A stretch of DNA of 64,000 bases, from the NCBI GenBank assembly GCA_920105625.2, contig OV050030.1:94618652-94682651 (forward strand). The letters are read 5' to 3'. The translations under genes and the position numbers were made by a program. A model generated the notes under the pieces. The model saw only the letters and a program-made list of their open reading frames with translations, had not been told where the DNA came from and did not search any database. Source of the DNA: Clusia tigrina. Lineage: Eukaryota > Arthropoda > Insecta > Diptera > Clusiidae. Shown in pieces: positions 54,387-64,000 of the stretch. Positions within the stretch are counted from its first letter, which is position 1; every line of letters begins with the position of its first letter.

Positions 54387-55634
54387 TTGGATATTTTAAG
54401 AGTTGGTGGTCGCATATCTCAGGCTGAGATTCCATTCCACATGAAGCATCCTATACTTTTAACTAAAAAGAATCCTATTTCCATTCTTATCTTTTCAGAA
54501 GCACATAAAAAGACTTGTCATGGTAGTCTTTTGTTAATGCAGTCTTATGTTTCACGACATTATTGGATAGTCTCTGTTCGTGACTTAGCAAAACAGGTCC
54601 AGCGAAATTGCATCGTGTACTTCCAGTACAAAACTCAAACTTGTCAGCAGTTAATGGGTAACCTGCCAGCAGTACGCCTTTTACCAACGCGTGCCTTCAA
54701 GCATAGTGGACTAGACTATGCCGGTCCCATCAACATTAAAACATCATCTTTGAGAACGGCATCTACCTCTAAGGGATATATTTGTCTCTTTATATGTATG
54801 TGCATCAAGGCAATACATTTGGAAGCCGTTACCAGCCTTACTGTAGATGCATTTCTGGCAGCCTACCGCCGTTTTATTGCTCGTCGTGGAATTTGTACCG
54901 ACTTGTACTCTGACTGTGGTACAAATTTTGTTGGCGCGAATAAAGAATTACAAGTCATCTACCAGCAAAATAAACTTTCTCTTCCTGAGCATCTCGCTGA
55001 AACACTGGCCAATCAAGGTACGAATTGGCACTTCATCCCTCCTGCTTCGCCTCATTTTGGTGGACTATGGGAAGCAGGGGTAAAATCTACAAAACATCAT
55101 TTACGCCGAATAATTAAAGATCGCCTCCTCACGTATGAAGAACTAAGTACGCTTCTCGCGCAAATTGAAAGCATACTTAACTCTAGGCCTCTTTGTCCAA
55201 TGTCAACTGATCCCCAAGATCACAACGCGCTCACACCTGCGCACTTTTTGATTGTGGAACCAACAGTTTGCGTCCCAGATGAAGATTTAATTGATGCAAA
55301 CATCGATCGACTTCACCGTTGGAAACAAATCGAACACCTCAATCAACACTTTTGGGTAAGATGGCAAAAGGAGTACATGTGTCGACTACAATCACGCCCC
55401 AAATTTAATAAAATCATCGACAACATTAAAGTTGGTGATGTAGTACTTTTACTCCAAGGAAAAAAGGTTCCTGGTCAATGGCCTCTCGCAAAAGTAGAAG
55501 AATTGCATCCGGGCCATGATGGTTTGGTTCGAGTTGTTACGCTCTACTGCAACGGAAAATACGTCAAACGTCCAATAGCAAAATTATGTCGTTTACCAAT
55601 AAATGAAGTCACATCATCAGAAGTTATAGAATGA
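54387..55634 (+). CDS. pol: BEL-J integrase, copy 2, open frame
   Basis: 415 codons, identical to copy 1 except for Asn in HLNQHFW. Same altered zinc-site Cys. Confidence 0.85.
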   Translation: MDILRVGGRISQAEIPFHMKHPILLTKKNPISILIFSEAHKKTCHGSLLLMQSYVSRHYWIVSVRDLAKQVQRNCIVYFQYKTQTCQQLMGNLPAVRLLPTRAFKHSGLDYAGPINIKTSSLRTASTSKGYICLFICMCIKAIHLEAVTSLTVDAFLAAYRRFIARRGICTDLYSDCGTNFVGANKELQVIYQQNKLSLPEHLAETLANQGTNWHFIPPASPHFGGLWEAGVKSTKHHLRRIIKDRLLTYEELSTLLAQIESILNSRPLCPMSTDPQDHNALTPAHFLIVEPTVCVPDEDLIDANIDRLHRWKQIEHLNQHFWVRWQKEYMCRLQSRPKFNKIIDNIKVGDVVLLLQGKKVPGQWPLAKVEELHPGHDGLVRVVTLYCNGKYVKRPIAKLCRLPINEVTSSEVIE

Positions 55635-55680
55635 TAAATCAACTTGCATATTAAAAACCGAAGGTTTTTAGCCGGGTGAA

Positions 55681-56374
55681 TGTTTGGGAGTTTTTATACC
55701 CAAACAACATTTTTATGGGTATTCGCATTTATCCCCATTTTATTCCAAAATCCCCACTCTGGTCAGCACTGCAGCCTCATCATCATCTTCACATAATTAC
55801 ATATGTTTCAAAACATACATATTTACATAACTTCTTGTCATTTAAATGCATTTATCAGTCTAATTCTGAATAAATAATAACTGTTATAGTTTTGCTGCCT
55901 CCGTCTGTCAAACTGACGGTCATCGTCTTATATGCTTGCATTAGCAACAGCACTAACGGCTTTACAATTTGTTGTTACTTTTCTTCGCGAAGAAGGTTTA
56001 AATACTTTTCGCATGTTTTGCTTTAAATAAAATAACTGAAAATTTTTGTTGCTATTTTTTATAGAAGGTTCGTGAGGAATTTTGGCAGAAATAAAAAGAG
56101 CAGTTGGTGACAAGAATGTGATGTGAATGTGTGTAAAATTTTTAGCTCTCGCAGCAAATAAAATAAATTAAAGTAACTGAATAAATATTTGAAATAGCAG
56201 ATATTAAAATTAACAATGTAACTGAAATACATACAAAGAAAAAATATTAACTAAATACACTAGTCTACAAAATTTTAGATTAAAAACTATAAAAAAAATA
56301 ATATATGAGAAATCTTTGAAGCTCACTTCTTATGAACCCCTCGTCTAAGTTTTCGAGAAGAAAACTCTCCTACA
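55681..56374 (+). repeat. BEL-J LTR3 (internal, chimeric)
   Basis: 694 bp, the same chimera as LTR2, nearly identical to it; one private change (aataatatatg) near 56300. Confidence 0.92.
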
Positions 56375-56516
56375 TTAAAAGTGGTGCCATAGCCCGGGAT
56401 CTGTCCTCGTGCTGACACAAATCCCTTAAATTCTTAACCCAAAATTACTGCCGTCGTGCGACGGATAACATAACCTATTTTGTTGCATCGAATTTCATGC
56501 TCAAATTCACAACAAA

Positions 56517-57320
56517 ATGGAGTCAATTGATGCTGCAATTGAAGAACAAAAAGGTAAACAGAAACATATTCAACGTTTAAATACCTCTTTTGCTACTAAA
56601 CCGAATGAAGCCAAAACTAAGGGGTATGTACAAACCGTTTTGGAGGATTTGGAACAAAACTTTCGTTTGTTCAAAGATGGCCACGACCAAGTTATGTTCA
56701 ACGTACGGGAAAACTCGATTGCTGAATAGGATGTGCCATACCTAAGTACAGATGTGTATTATACATGTTATGATACAAATATTTTATTAAAAACAACTTT
56801 ATTTGATCTAATGTTTGAATTTGATTCTCCACAGACTCCAACCGTCCAGCCCAACCGTTCCAGTACTTTCGCCACAAGCAGCCGAAATGAAACGTTCATC
56901 GCTGGAGCCAGACTGCAAAAAATTAACCTGCCGACATTTTCTGGAGATTATCTCGAGTGGATTTCTTATCGAGACACATTTTTATCGCTTGTTCATCACA
57001 GCCCCTCGCTTACGAATATTCAAAAATTTTTATATCTACAAAGCTCGTGCACTGGTACACCTCTTTCGATTGTCAACGAATATCCAACTGCTGATTCTAG
57101 CTACGATATTGCGTGGGAAGCACTCGAGAGGAGATTTCATAACGAAAGGAAGCTTTTCGATCAAATTCTTAACCGCCTGTTTTCAATCCCGCCTTTGTCA
57201 GGTAATGTGCAATCAGTAAAACAGTTACTTGATACCACCAGAAGTGGCTTAGCTCAACTTGAAGCACTTAAAATTAATACCACTACATGGGATTCGATCT
57301 TAGTCTACATGACGTTATAA
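56517..57320 (+). pseudogene. gag: BEL-J Gag N-terminal part, copy 3, extra stop
   Basis: As copies 1 and 2, but a TAG at 56727-56729 (AAG in the others) adds a stop after residue 70. This is a private mutation later than the amplification. Confidence 0.88.
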
Positions 57321-57395
57321 AAGTTTGATGTTCAAACTCGTAAGGAGTGGGAGCTGCCCCTTAAAGCTATTACAACGATACCACCCATCAAAGAA

Positions 57396-58193
57396 ATGCT
57401 TGTCTTTTTAGAAACAACTTTTCGGGCTCTTGAATGCGTTCAAGATGAAAGCCATTTCAACCCACACAAAAGTAATAAAGACAAAAATTATGAGAATCGT
57501 CGTAAGCCAACGAAAACTATACGAGCCCACACAGCTACTTCTACAATGTTGGATGAAAACTGCCCGTGCTGCAATAAACGTCATCCATTATACAAATGTT
57601 TTAAATTTGCAACGATATCTTCAGCAGAGAAGAAAAACATCGTTAATCAACATCGGTTGTGCAGAAATTGCCTTCGATCTGGACATCTACAGGCTACTTG
57701 TAAGTTAAAATCAGTATGCCAAACTTGTAATGAGCCACTACACACGGAGCAAAATTTTCCAAAAGCTTGTAAAATACTCCGCTCAGACACATATGCTGAT
57801 GACGTCATATCAGGAGCGGATAATTTTGAGGATGCTCTACAATTACAGCAACAACTTTGCTCACTTTTGAAATCTGGTGGATTTCACCTTCGGAAATGGA
57901 ATTCCAACTCTTCACGATTACTTAATCATATTCCAGAAGAAGATCGTGAAAAGAAAGACCTATTTACACTAAACCAACCAAACATGGCGAAAGCTCTTGG
58001 TCTTTATTGGGACATTACGAATGATTCGATTTGTTTTACAAAAAATTTTACTTTTTCTAATACTCTCACTAAACGTACTTTGCTTTCAGATGCAGCAAAA
58101 TTATTTGATCCCCTAGGATGGTTATCTCCCACAACTATCAAAGCAAAAATTATGTTCCAGCCGCTGTGGAAATTAAAACACGATTTGGGATGA
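57396..58193 (+). pseudogene. BEL-J zinc-knuckle/RT fusion, copy 3
   Basis: Same deletion fusion and same terminal TGA; the predicted protein appears the same as in copy 2. Confidence 0.88.
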
Positions 58194-59138
58194 TACACTA
58201 CCACAGACAACCCAATCTGAATGGGTAAACTTTCGATCAACTCTGAAGTGGCTTGAAAAAATACATATCTACAAAATCAACAATTGACCTTCACGGATTT
58301 AGTGATGCATCACAAACTGCCTACGCTGCTGTGGTATACGCACGAATTATAACCGAATCTGGTGAGGCAATTACAAATTAATTACAAAGGTTGCACTTTT
58401 AAAAAATGAAACAATTCCCAGGCTGGAATTATGTGCTGCTACACTTTTAGCATAATTGGTTGCTAAAATTAAATTAAACAACGACTTCAATATTGGGCGA
58501 ATCGTGTACTGGACGGATAGCACCATCGTTCTTGCGTGGCTCAAAAATTATCACAGACGGTTGGAAGGCTACGTAGCAAATAGGGTGGCACAAATTCATA
58601 AAATTTGCGACATCACCGAATGGAGATATGTTGCATCAGCTGATAACCCAGTAGATTGCGCTTCTCGCGGTATACTTCCTGAATAACTCAGTAAACATTT
58701 ACTATAGTGGAATGGTCCACATTGGCTAAAATCAAATTCGGATAACTGGCCTACTTCCCCTACAAATATTGTTATCGATAAATCACCGGTCAACGCTACT
58801 ACAGAAGAAAAAATTTACGACAACAGTATTGCAGTTTACTCAGCTAATGCAGAAACAACAACAGAGTTTCTAAATTTTATTTCGAAATACTTCAGCTTCA
58901 CTACATTGACGCGTGTGATGGCACACATTCTTCGGTATTTCGACAACTTAAAAAGCAAAAAAAAAAGTTTGAAATAAATTTAAGCTTTTTAAAAACATGG
59001 GAGCTTACAAGAGCAAGGAATCATTTAATTCGACTTACACAAGCTATAACATTTCGTAAGGAAATATGCTGCTTAAAATCGAATAAACCTCTTCCTAATA
59101 ACAGCCGAATTCTAAAGTTACCACCATTTTTAGATGAA
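58194..59138 (+). pseudogene. pol: BEL-J RNase H and linker, copy 3, broken
   Basis: Same blocks and breaks as copy 2, including the A-run frameshift before the integrase. Confidence 0.85.
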
Positions 59139-60386
59139 TTGGATATTTTAAGAGTTGGTGGTCGCATATCTCAGGCTGAGATTCCATTCCACATGAAGCA
59201 TCCTATACTTTTAACTAAAAAGAATCCTATTTCCATTCTTATCTTTTCAGAAGCACATAAAAAGACTTGTCATGGTAGTCTTTTGTTAATGCAGTCTTAT
59301 GTTTCACGACATTATTGGATAGTCTCTGTTCGTGACTTAGCAAAACAGGTCCAGCGAAATTGCATCGTGTACTTCCAGTACAAAACTCAAACTTGTCAGC
59401 AGTTAATGGGTAACCTGCCAGCAGTACGCCTTTTACCAACGCGTGCCTTCAAGCATAGTGGACTAGACTATGCCGGTCCCATCAACATTAAAACATCATC
59501 TTTGAGAACGGCATCTACCTCTAAGGGATATATTTGTCTCTTTATATGTATGTGCATCAAGGCAATACATTTGGAAGCCGTTACCAGCCTTACTGTAGAT
59601 GCATTTCTGGCAGCCTACCGCCGTTTTATTGCTCGTCGTGGAATTTGTACCGACTTGTACTCTGACTGTGGTACAAATTTTGTTGGCGCGAATAAAGAAT
59701 TACAAGTCATCTACCAGCAAAATAAACTTTCTCTTCCTGAGCATCTCGCTGAAACACTGGCCAATCAAGGTACGAATTGGCACTTCATCCCTCCTGCTTC
59801 GCCTCATTTTGGTGGACTATGGGAAGCAGGGGTAAAATCTACAAAACATCATTTACGCCGAATAATTAAAGATCGCCTCCTCACGTATGAAGAACTAAGT
59901 ACGCTTCTCGCGCAAATTGAAAGCATACTTAACTCTAGGCCTCTTTGTCCAATGTCAACTGATCCCCAAGATCACAACGCGCTCACACCTGCGCACTTTT
60001 TGATTGTGGAACCAACAGTTTGCGTCCCAGATGAAGATTTAATTGATGCAAACATCGATCGACTTCACCGTTGGAAACAAATCGAACACCTCAAACAACA
60101 CTTTTGGGTAAGATGGCAAAAGGAGTACATGTGTCGACTACAATCACGCCCCAAATTTAATAAAATCATCGACAACATTAAAGTTGGTGATGTAGTACTT
60201 TTACTCCAAGGAAAAAAGGTTCCTGGTCAATGGCCTCTCGCAAAAGTAGAAGAATTGCATCCGGGCCATGATGGTTTGGTTCGAGTTGTTACGCTCTACT
60301 GCAACGGAAAATACGTCAAACGTCCAATAGCAAAATTATGTCGTTTACCAATAAATGAAGTCACATCATCAGAAGTTATAGAATGA
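59139..60386 (+). CDS. pol: BEL-J integrase, copy 3, open frame
   Basis: 415 codons, the same predicted protein as copy 1 by eye. Three open integrase frames in a dead array most likely reflect recent duplication, not selection. Confidence 0.85.
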   Translation: MDILRVGGRISQAEIPFHMKHPILLTKKNPISILIFSEAHKKTCHGSLLLMQSYVSRHYWIVSVRDLAKQVQRNCIVYFQYKTQTCQQLMGNLPAVRLLPTRAFKHSGLDYAGPINIKTSSLRTASTSKGYICLFICMCIKAIHLEAVTSLTVDAFLAAYRRFIARRGICTDLYSDCGTNFVGANKELQVIYQQNKLSLPEHLAETLANQGTNWHFIPPASPHFGGLWEAGVKSTKHHLRRIIKDRLLTYEELSTLLAQIESILNSRPLCPMSTDPQDHNALTPAHFLIVEPTVCVPDEDLIDANIDRLHRWKQIEHLKQHFWVRWQKEYMCRLQSRPKFNKIIDNIKVGDVVLLLQGKKVPGQWPLAKVEELHPGHDGLVRVVTLYCNGKYVKRPIAKLCRLPINEVTSSEVIE

Positions 60387-60432
60387 TAAATCAACTTGCA
60401 TATTAAAAACCGAAGGTTTTTAGCCGGGTGAA

Positions 60433-61127
60433 TGTTTAGGAGTTTTTATACCCAAACAACATTTTTATGGGTATTCGCATTTATCCCCATTTTATTCCAA
60501 AATCCCCACTCTGGTCAGCACTGCAGCCTCATCATCATCTTCACATAATTACATATGTTTCAAAACATACATATTTACATAACTTCTTGTCATTTAAATG
60601 CATTTATCAGTCTAATTCTGAATAAATAATAACTGTTATAGTTTTGCTGCCTCCGTCTGTCAAACTGACGGTCATCGTCTTATATGCTTGCATTAGCAAC
60701 AGCACTAACGGCTTTACAATTTGTTGTTACTTTTCTTCGCGAAGAAGGTTTAAATACTTTTCGCATGTTTTGCTTTAAATAAAATAACTGAAAATTTTTG
60801 TTGCTATTTTTTATAGAAGGTTCGTGAGGAATTTTGACAGAAATAAAAAGAGCAGTTGGTGACAAGAATGTGATGTGAATGTGTGTAAAATTTTTAGCTC
60901 TCGCAGCAAATAAAATAAATGAAAGTAAATGAATAAATATTTGAAATAGCAGATATTAAAATTAACAATGTAACTGAAAATCATACGAAGAAAAAATATT
61001 AACTAAATACACTAGTCTACAAAGTTTTAAACTAAAAACTATAAAAAAAAATAAAATATGAGAAAACTTTGAAGCTCACTTCTTATGAACTCCTCGTCTA
61101 AGTTTTCGAGAAGAAAACTCTCCTACA
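60433..61127 (+). repeat. BEL-J LTR4 (outer 3' LTR)
   Basis: 695 bp. The left part is LTR2/3-like with a private tgtttagg start. The right part has private bases (ttgacag, aaatgaaagtaaatg, atcatacgaag, aagttttaaac). The ACCCA target duplication follows directly at 61128-61132. Confidence 0.93.
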
Positions 61128-61180
61128 ACCCAAAATATTGTAAAAATAGATAATAAAAAAGCAAATGTATTGTAGATATA

Positions 61181-61484
61181 AGTTAACGTATAATACATTG
61201 TATTTGTCCACACACGAGCATACAACGCAGACATTGTGTCAGCACCAACATTCCAGCGGGATCCTATTGCACTTGGGAACGGGTAAAGGTATTTAGCAAC
61301 GTTCCCACACTCATCACTCGGCGCGTGGACTACGTCAGCAGTTTATGTCTTTAGTTAAGTTATGTTAAGATCATTATTGTTTGTAAACTTCAGTCCGGTT
61401 TTGTTCATAAAGAAAGTAAGACGTGTTGCTAATCCAACAAGCAACCTTTTTTAAAAATTAAATTAAATTAATATTTTGTTAATT
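61181..61484 (+). repeat. 5' LTR of Gyp-A copy 3
   Basis: AGTTAAC...GTTAATT, 304 bp. The AATAAA of copies 1 and 2 reads cataaagaaag here, so the usual poly(A) signal is changed. Confidence 0.93.
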
Positions 61485-61501
61485 GGCGCCCTAGCAGGGA
61501 C
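61484..61501 (+). promoter_or_regulatory. Primer-binding site of Gyp-A copy 3
   Basis: tggcgccctagcagggac follows the LTR directly. From memory it matches a lysine-tRNA type site at 16 of 18 positions. Confidence 0.7.
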
Positions 61502-62427
61502 CTCTTTTGTATCCTTGCACACATTTGCCTGAGACGATAGGCAAGTAAGGACGAAGAGGTTTAACCCAGAAAAAGGTCCAACAATTCCGGCTCACCGTTT
61601 AGAGTGAGAAAAGGACGCGCCCTAGTAGTCAACGCAAACGGGAGGTGATCACGGGATCATCAGCAGTCTCACTGTAGTGTTTAAGAACTTTAAAAAATAA
61701 GGAAATTGTGAAGTAAATGCTTAAATTGTTTGTGAAAATAAATTATAGAATCCTAAGAATATAAAATTGTGACTTTATTAAAGAAAAAATAATAATCTAA
61801 GAAAGTGAGGAAATTAATTAAAAGAAAGAAATTATTATTAAAAGGAAAAGAATTAAATATTATTTAGAAAAAAAGAAGATTAAAAATAAGTTATAAGTGT
61901 GAAGAAATTAAAAGAAATTATCATTGACAAAAAGAATTATTAAATAAAAAGGAAAATTAAAAATAAATTATAAGTGTGAAGAAATTAAAAGAAATTATCA
62001 TTGAAAGAAAGAATTATTAAATGAAAAGGAAAATTAAACATAAATAAGTGTGAAGAAATTAAAAGAAATTATCATTGAAAAAAAAAGAATTAGTAAATAA
62101 AAAATAAAATTAAAAATAAATGATAAATGTGAAGAAATATTAAGAAATTATTATTAAAAAGAAAAAAAAAACAGAAATTGGAAAAAAGTTGTTAAAAAAA
62201 GAATAGTGAAATTGTAATTTTCGAAAGAAAAAATTCATACGAAGCAAACAGCATCAACGGCATCAGTGGAAAAAAAGTCATGGTGATTGTAAGGTGAGTT
62301 GCAGATTGTAAGATTACATATTGATTGCTATTTTATATTTATTCGCGAAACAAAACGTTCCTTAGTCCATCCTATTCCTTTCCTTTTTTTGTGAAAAAGT
62401 TCCGAAAAAATATTGTTAAAAGAGAGT
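61502..62427 (+). other. Leader of Gyp-A copy 3 with tandem repeats and env mini-exon
   Basis: About four degenerate copies of a 76-bp AT-rich unit (core aagtgtgaagaaattaaaag) lie at 61872-62165. An ATG at 62280 is followed after 14 bases by a strong splice donor (aag/gtgagt, 62293/62294). Copy 2 keeps both. The reading phase fits the env acceptor behind pol, so this is the likely start exon of Env. Confidence 0.7.
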
Positions 62428-63840
62428 ATGCCAGTTGACAGTATCGAAGAGATTACGGACAGACTAAGTAGAACCCTCACAATGAGCCAACTACAGAGGC
62501 CTAGCACTAGTTCCAGTGGACTCTCTCAAGCTCAAAAGGAGGAAGTTAGAACTATAGTGTTGGATTACTTCAAACAGGACACCCCTGATGAAGGAGGGGA
62601 TCAACCTATAGGAGCAATTCGTATCGAAGAATTGGACAAAATTCCCGATATTGTTAGATCACTAAGAGAATTTTCGGGAATTGCGGGCGAATTCGGTTTA
62701 TGGCGGAAATCGGTAGAAAGGGTACTGGAGCTTTTCGAAAGCATTAAAGGTACTGGAAGATATTATGCCATTCTCCATACAATACGGACAAAAATTACTG
62801 GGGAAGCAGACACTGCTCTTGATTCATACTGAACACTTCTAGACTGGGTCAAGATAAGAAAGTGTCTAATGATGCATTACTCCGATAGGAGAGATATTGG
62901 TACACTTGAATATCAGATGACAACCATGTGTCAAGGACACAAAACTATAACAGAATTCTATCAAGCGGTGTACCAACACCTATCACTAATATTGGACAAG
63001 ATAACTTGTCTTGAACTGGACACAGGTAGCCTTTCTTCAATGACAAACGCTTATAGAGAAAAAGCACTTGATACCTTCGTGCGTGGGCTGAAAGGCGATT
63101 TGCCAAGACTATTAAGCGTCAAGGAACCCACATCTTTGCCACAGGCATTACACATCTGTTTAAAATTGGACAATATGACTTATCGGATGCATCATGCTCA
63201 CGGGCAGATACCTAAGCCAAACGCGCAGGGATACAAACCAAATCTTCAAGTATTCACCAGAAATATTTTTTATCCTGAACTCGCTCATGGGGGAGCTCCA
63301 ACCAGACCACAATTGCCACCACGATTCATACCAAGGCCAAGGAATGGGCCGAATATTCAGTATCAACCCCGTCAACAAAATTACCAGTTCACTAACATGA
63401 ATCAAAGACCTCAAGGATATCCGCGAAATTATCAACAATATCCTACAAATCCGGAACCGATGGAAATTGATCGGTCCATCCAATCTAGGCAGATAAATTA
63501 TGCCAACAGACCGCCGGTCAATAATGGCTATAAGAGGCCTTATGAAGGTACGTACCAAGGACCAATCAACAAGGCTCAACGAAACTTTCATTTAAGAACA
63601 GAGGGTAATTGCAACAGAGGAGGCAGCGAAGTGGGTAATCCAAAAATTTACAAAGAAATTGAAGCACTCGAAGGAGCAGTAGGAGGTGTACCGGATATAA
63701 ATGAATACATGGATGTGGCCAATAATGAATATATTAATGAACTAACACACTATTCAGGAGAGGACGTAAAAACCTCGGACAGTCTAGTGGAAGATTTTTC
63801 TACTGAAGATCTTAATGCGGATCTTAATTTTTTTGGTTAA
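62428..63840 (+). CDS. gag: Gag of Gyp-A copy 3, with in-frame TGA at 62830
   Basis: ATG at 62428. The first 134 codons end at TGA 62830-62832. The same frame goes on for 12 codons to a double ATG (62869) and 323 more codons to TAA 63838-63840. Domains are as in copy 2: N-terminal helical part, capsid-like centre, then a Pro/Gln/Asn/Arg-rich tail and an acidic end. The stop falls where related insect Gags have an ordinary residue before the conserved LDW block. Apart from it the gene is unbroken. Either readthrough, reinitiation at the double ATG, or founder-copy inactivation explains it. Confidence 0.75.
63828..63834 (+). promoter_or_regulatory. Gag-Pol slippery site of Gyp-A
   Basis: Seven T lie in the register T TTT TTT, two codons before the Gag stop. 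A -1 shift leads straight into the protease frame. The run is kept in all three copies (1349-1355; 25505-25511 reverse). Confidence 0.75.
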
Positions 63841-64000
63841 ACAGTTCCTCGTTACCATACTTTAAGATAAGAACGGGGAACGGAAAAATACTGAAATTCC
63901 TTCTGGACACTGGTAGCAATAAGAATTATATTAAGTCTGATCTGGCAAATAATCCTCAAAAAAATTGCGACTACTTCTGCGCTAAAACAATATCTGGCAA
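63835..64000 (+). CDS. pol: Start of Pol (protease) of Gyp-A copy 3, cut by window end
   Basis: After the -1 shift the frame reads through a short linker into the protease active site (FLLDTGSNKNYIKSDLA) at about 63900-63945 and stays open to the window end. It matches the copy 2 protease closely. Confidence 0.85.

Larger units (their letters stand above)
46143..61127 (+). mobile_element. BEL-J tandem array: four LTRs, three internal regions
   Basis: Order: LTR1, internal 1, LTR2, internal 2, LTR3, internal 3, LTR4. Each internal region is exactly 4058 bp (46871-50928, 51623-55680, 56375-60432), and the period of copies 2 and 3 is 4752 bp. Only the outer ends carry a target duplication, ACCCA at 46138-46142 and 61128-61132, so this is one insertion that expanded in place. 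Internal regions differ by only a handful of bases. All share the same deletion (protease and first part of reverse transcriptase) and the same stops. Confidence 0.95.
61181..64000 (+). mobile_element. Gyp-A copy 3, 3' end outside window
   Basis: Complete 5' LTR, primer-binding site, leader, Gag and the start of the protease. TATA precedes it (61177-61180). Only 53 bp separate it from the BEL array. It appears the best preserved of the three copies as far as seen; Gag has only the family TGA. Confidence 0.93.

Noticed and set aside
46143..61127. Array as a CRISPR or satellite
   Set aside because: Units are full retrotransposon internals bounded by LTRs; no short spaced repeats.

Overview
The window is a graveyard of nested transposable elements from an insect genome, most likely a fly. 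It holds env-bearing Ty3/gypsy elements (errantivirus type), BEL/Pao elements, an I-clade LINE with RNase H and a hAT-like element. No convincing host gene was found. The density, nesting and mixed decay suggest pericentromeric heterochromatin or a piRNA-cluster-like locus (inference).

Layout. 1-4463 (+): Gyp-A copy 1, cut by the window start and internally deleted. 4481-16172 (-): decayed BEL-B, split inside its RNase H by Gyp-C (6491-14206, +). Gyp-C is a young, structurally complete mdg1/412-like element with 701-bp LTRs, AGGT target duplications, intact gag and pol, and small upstream ORFs. 16809-17339: a 531-bp inverted-repeat-bounded element (solo LTR or MITE) with heat-shock-element-like promoter motifs. 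17343-17673: a second copy of the BEL-B LTR-like repeat. 17676-20796 (-): decayed gypsy element D. 20801-27512 (-): Gyp-A copy 2, with TATA target duplications. 27517-28879: unassigned AT-rich DNA. 28880-30640 (+): dead LINE G. 30795-37595 (-): Gyp-E, a full-length but dead env-bearing gypsy element. 37683-40655 (+): an env fragment (H) split by a hAT-like element (38650-40087). 40910-45815 (+): I-clade LINE. 46143-61127 (+): a BEL/Pao tandem array of four LTRs and three nearly identical 4058-bp internal regions, inside one pair of ACCCA target duplications. 61181-64000 (+): Gyp-A copy 3, cut by the window end.

How the parts work. In Gyp-A, Gag is interrupted by a TGA present in all three copies. 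Pol follows through a seven-T slippery run (-1). Env lacks its own start codon and appears to be made by splicing a 14-nt leader exon with an ATG to an acceptor just after pol. In Gyp-C, Gag and Pol overlap in the -1 frame, and a short ORF upstream of gag encodes a putative N-myristoylated, single-pass membrane protein with a polybasic segment. That layout recalls FAST-type fusogens and is the most interesting single gene here. The BEL array carries a clear record of LTR-LTR unequal crossing-over: its internal LTRs are chimeras of the two outer LTRs.

All reading was by eye. Percent identities, tRNA primer assignments and clade names are approximate.
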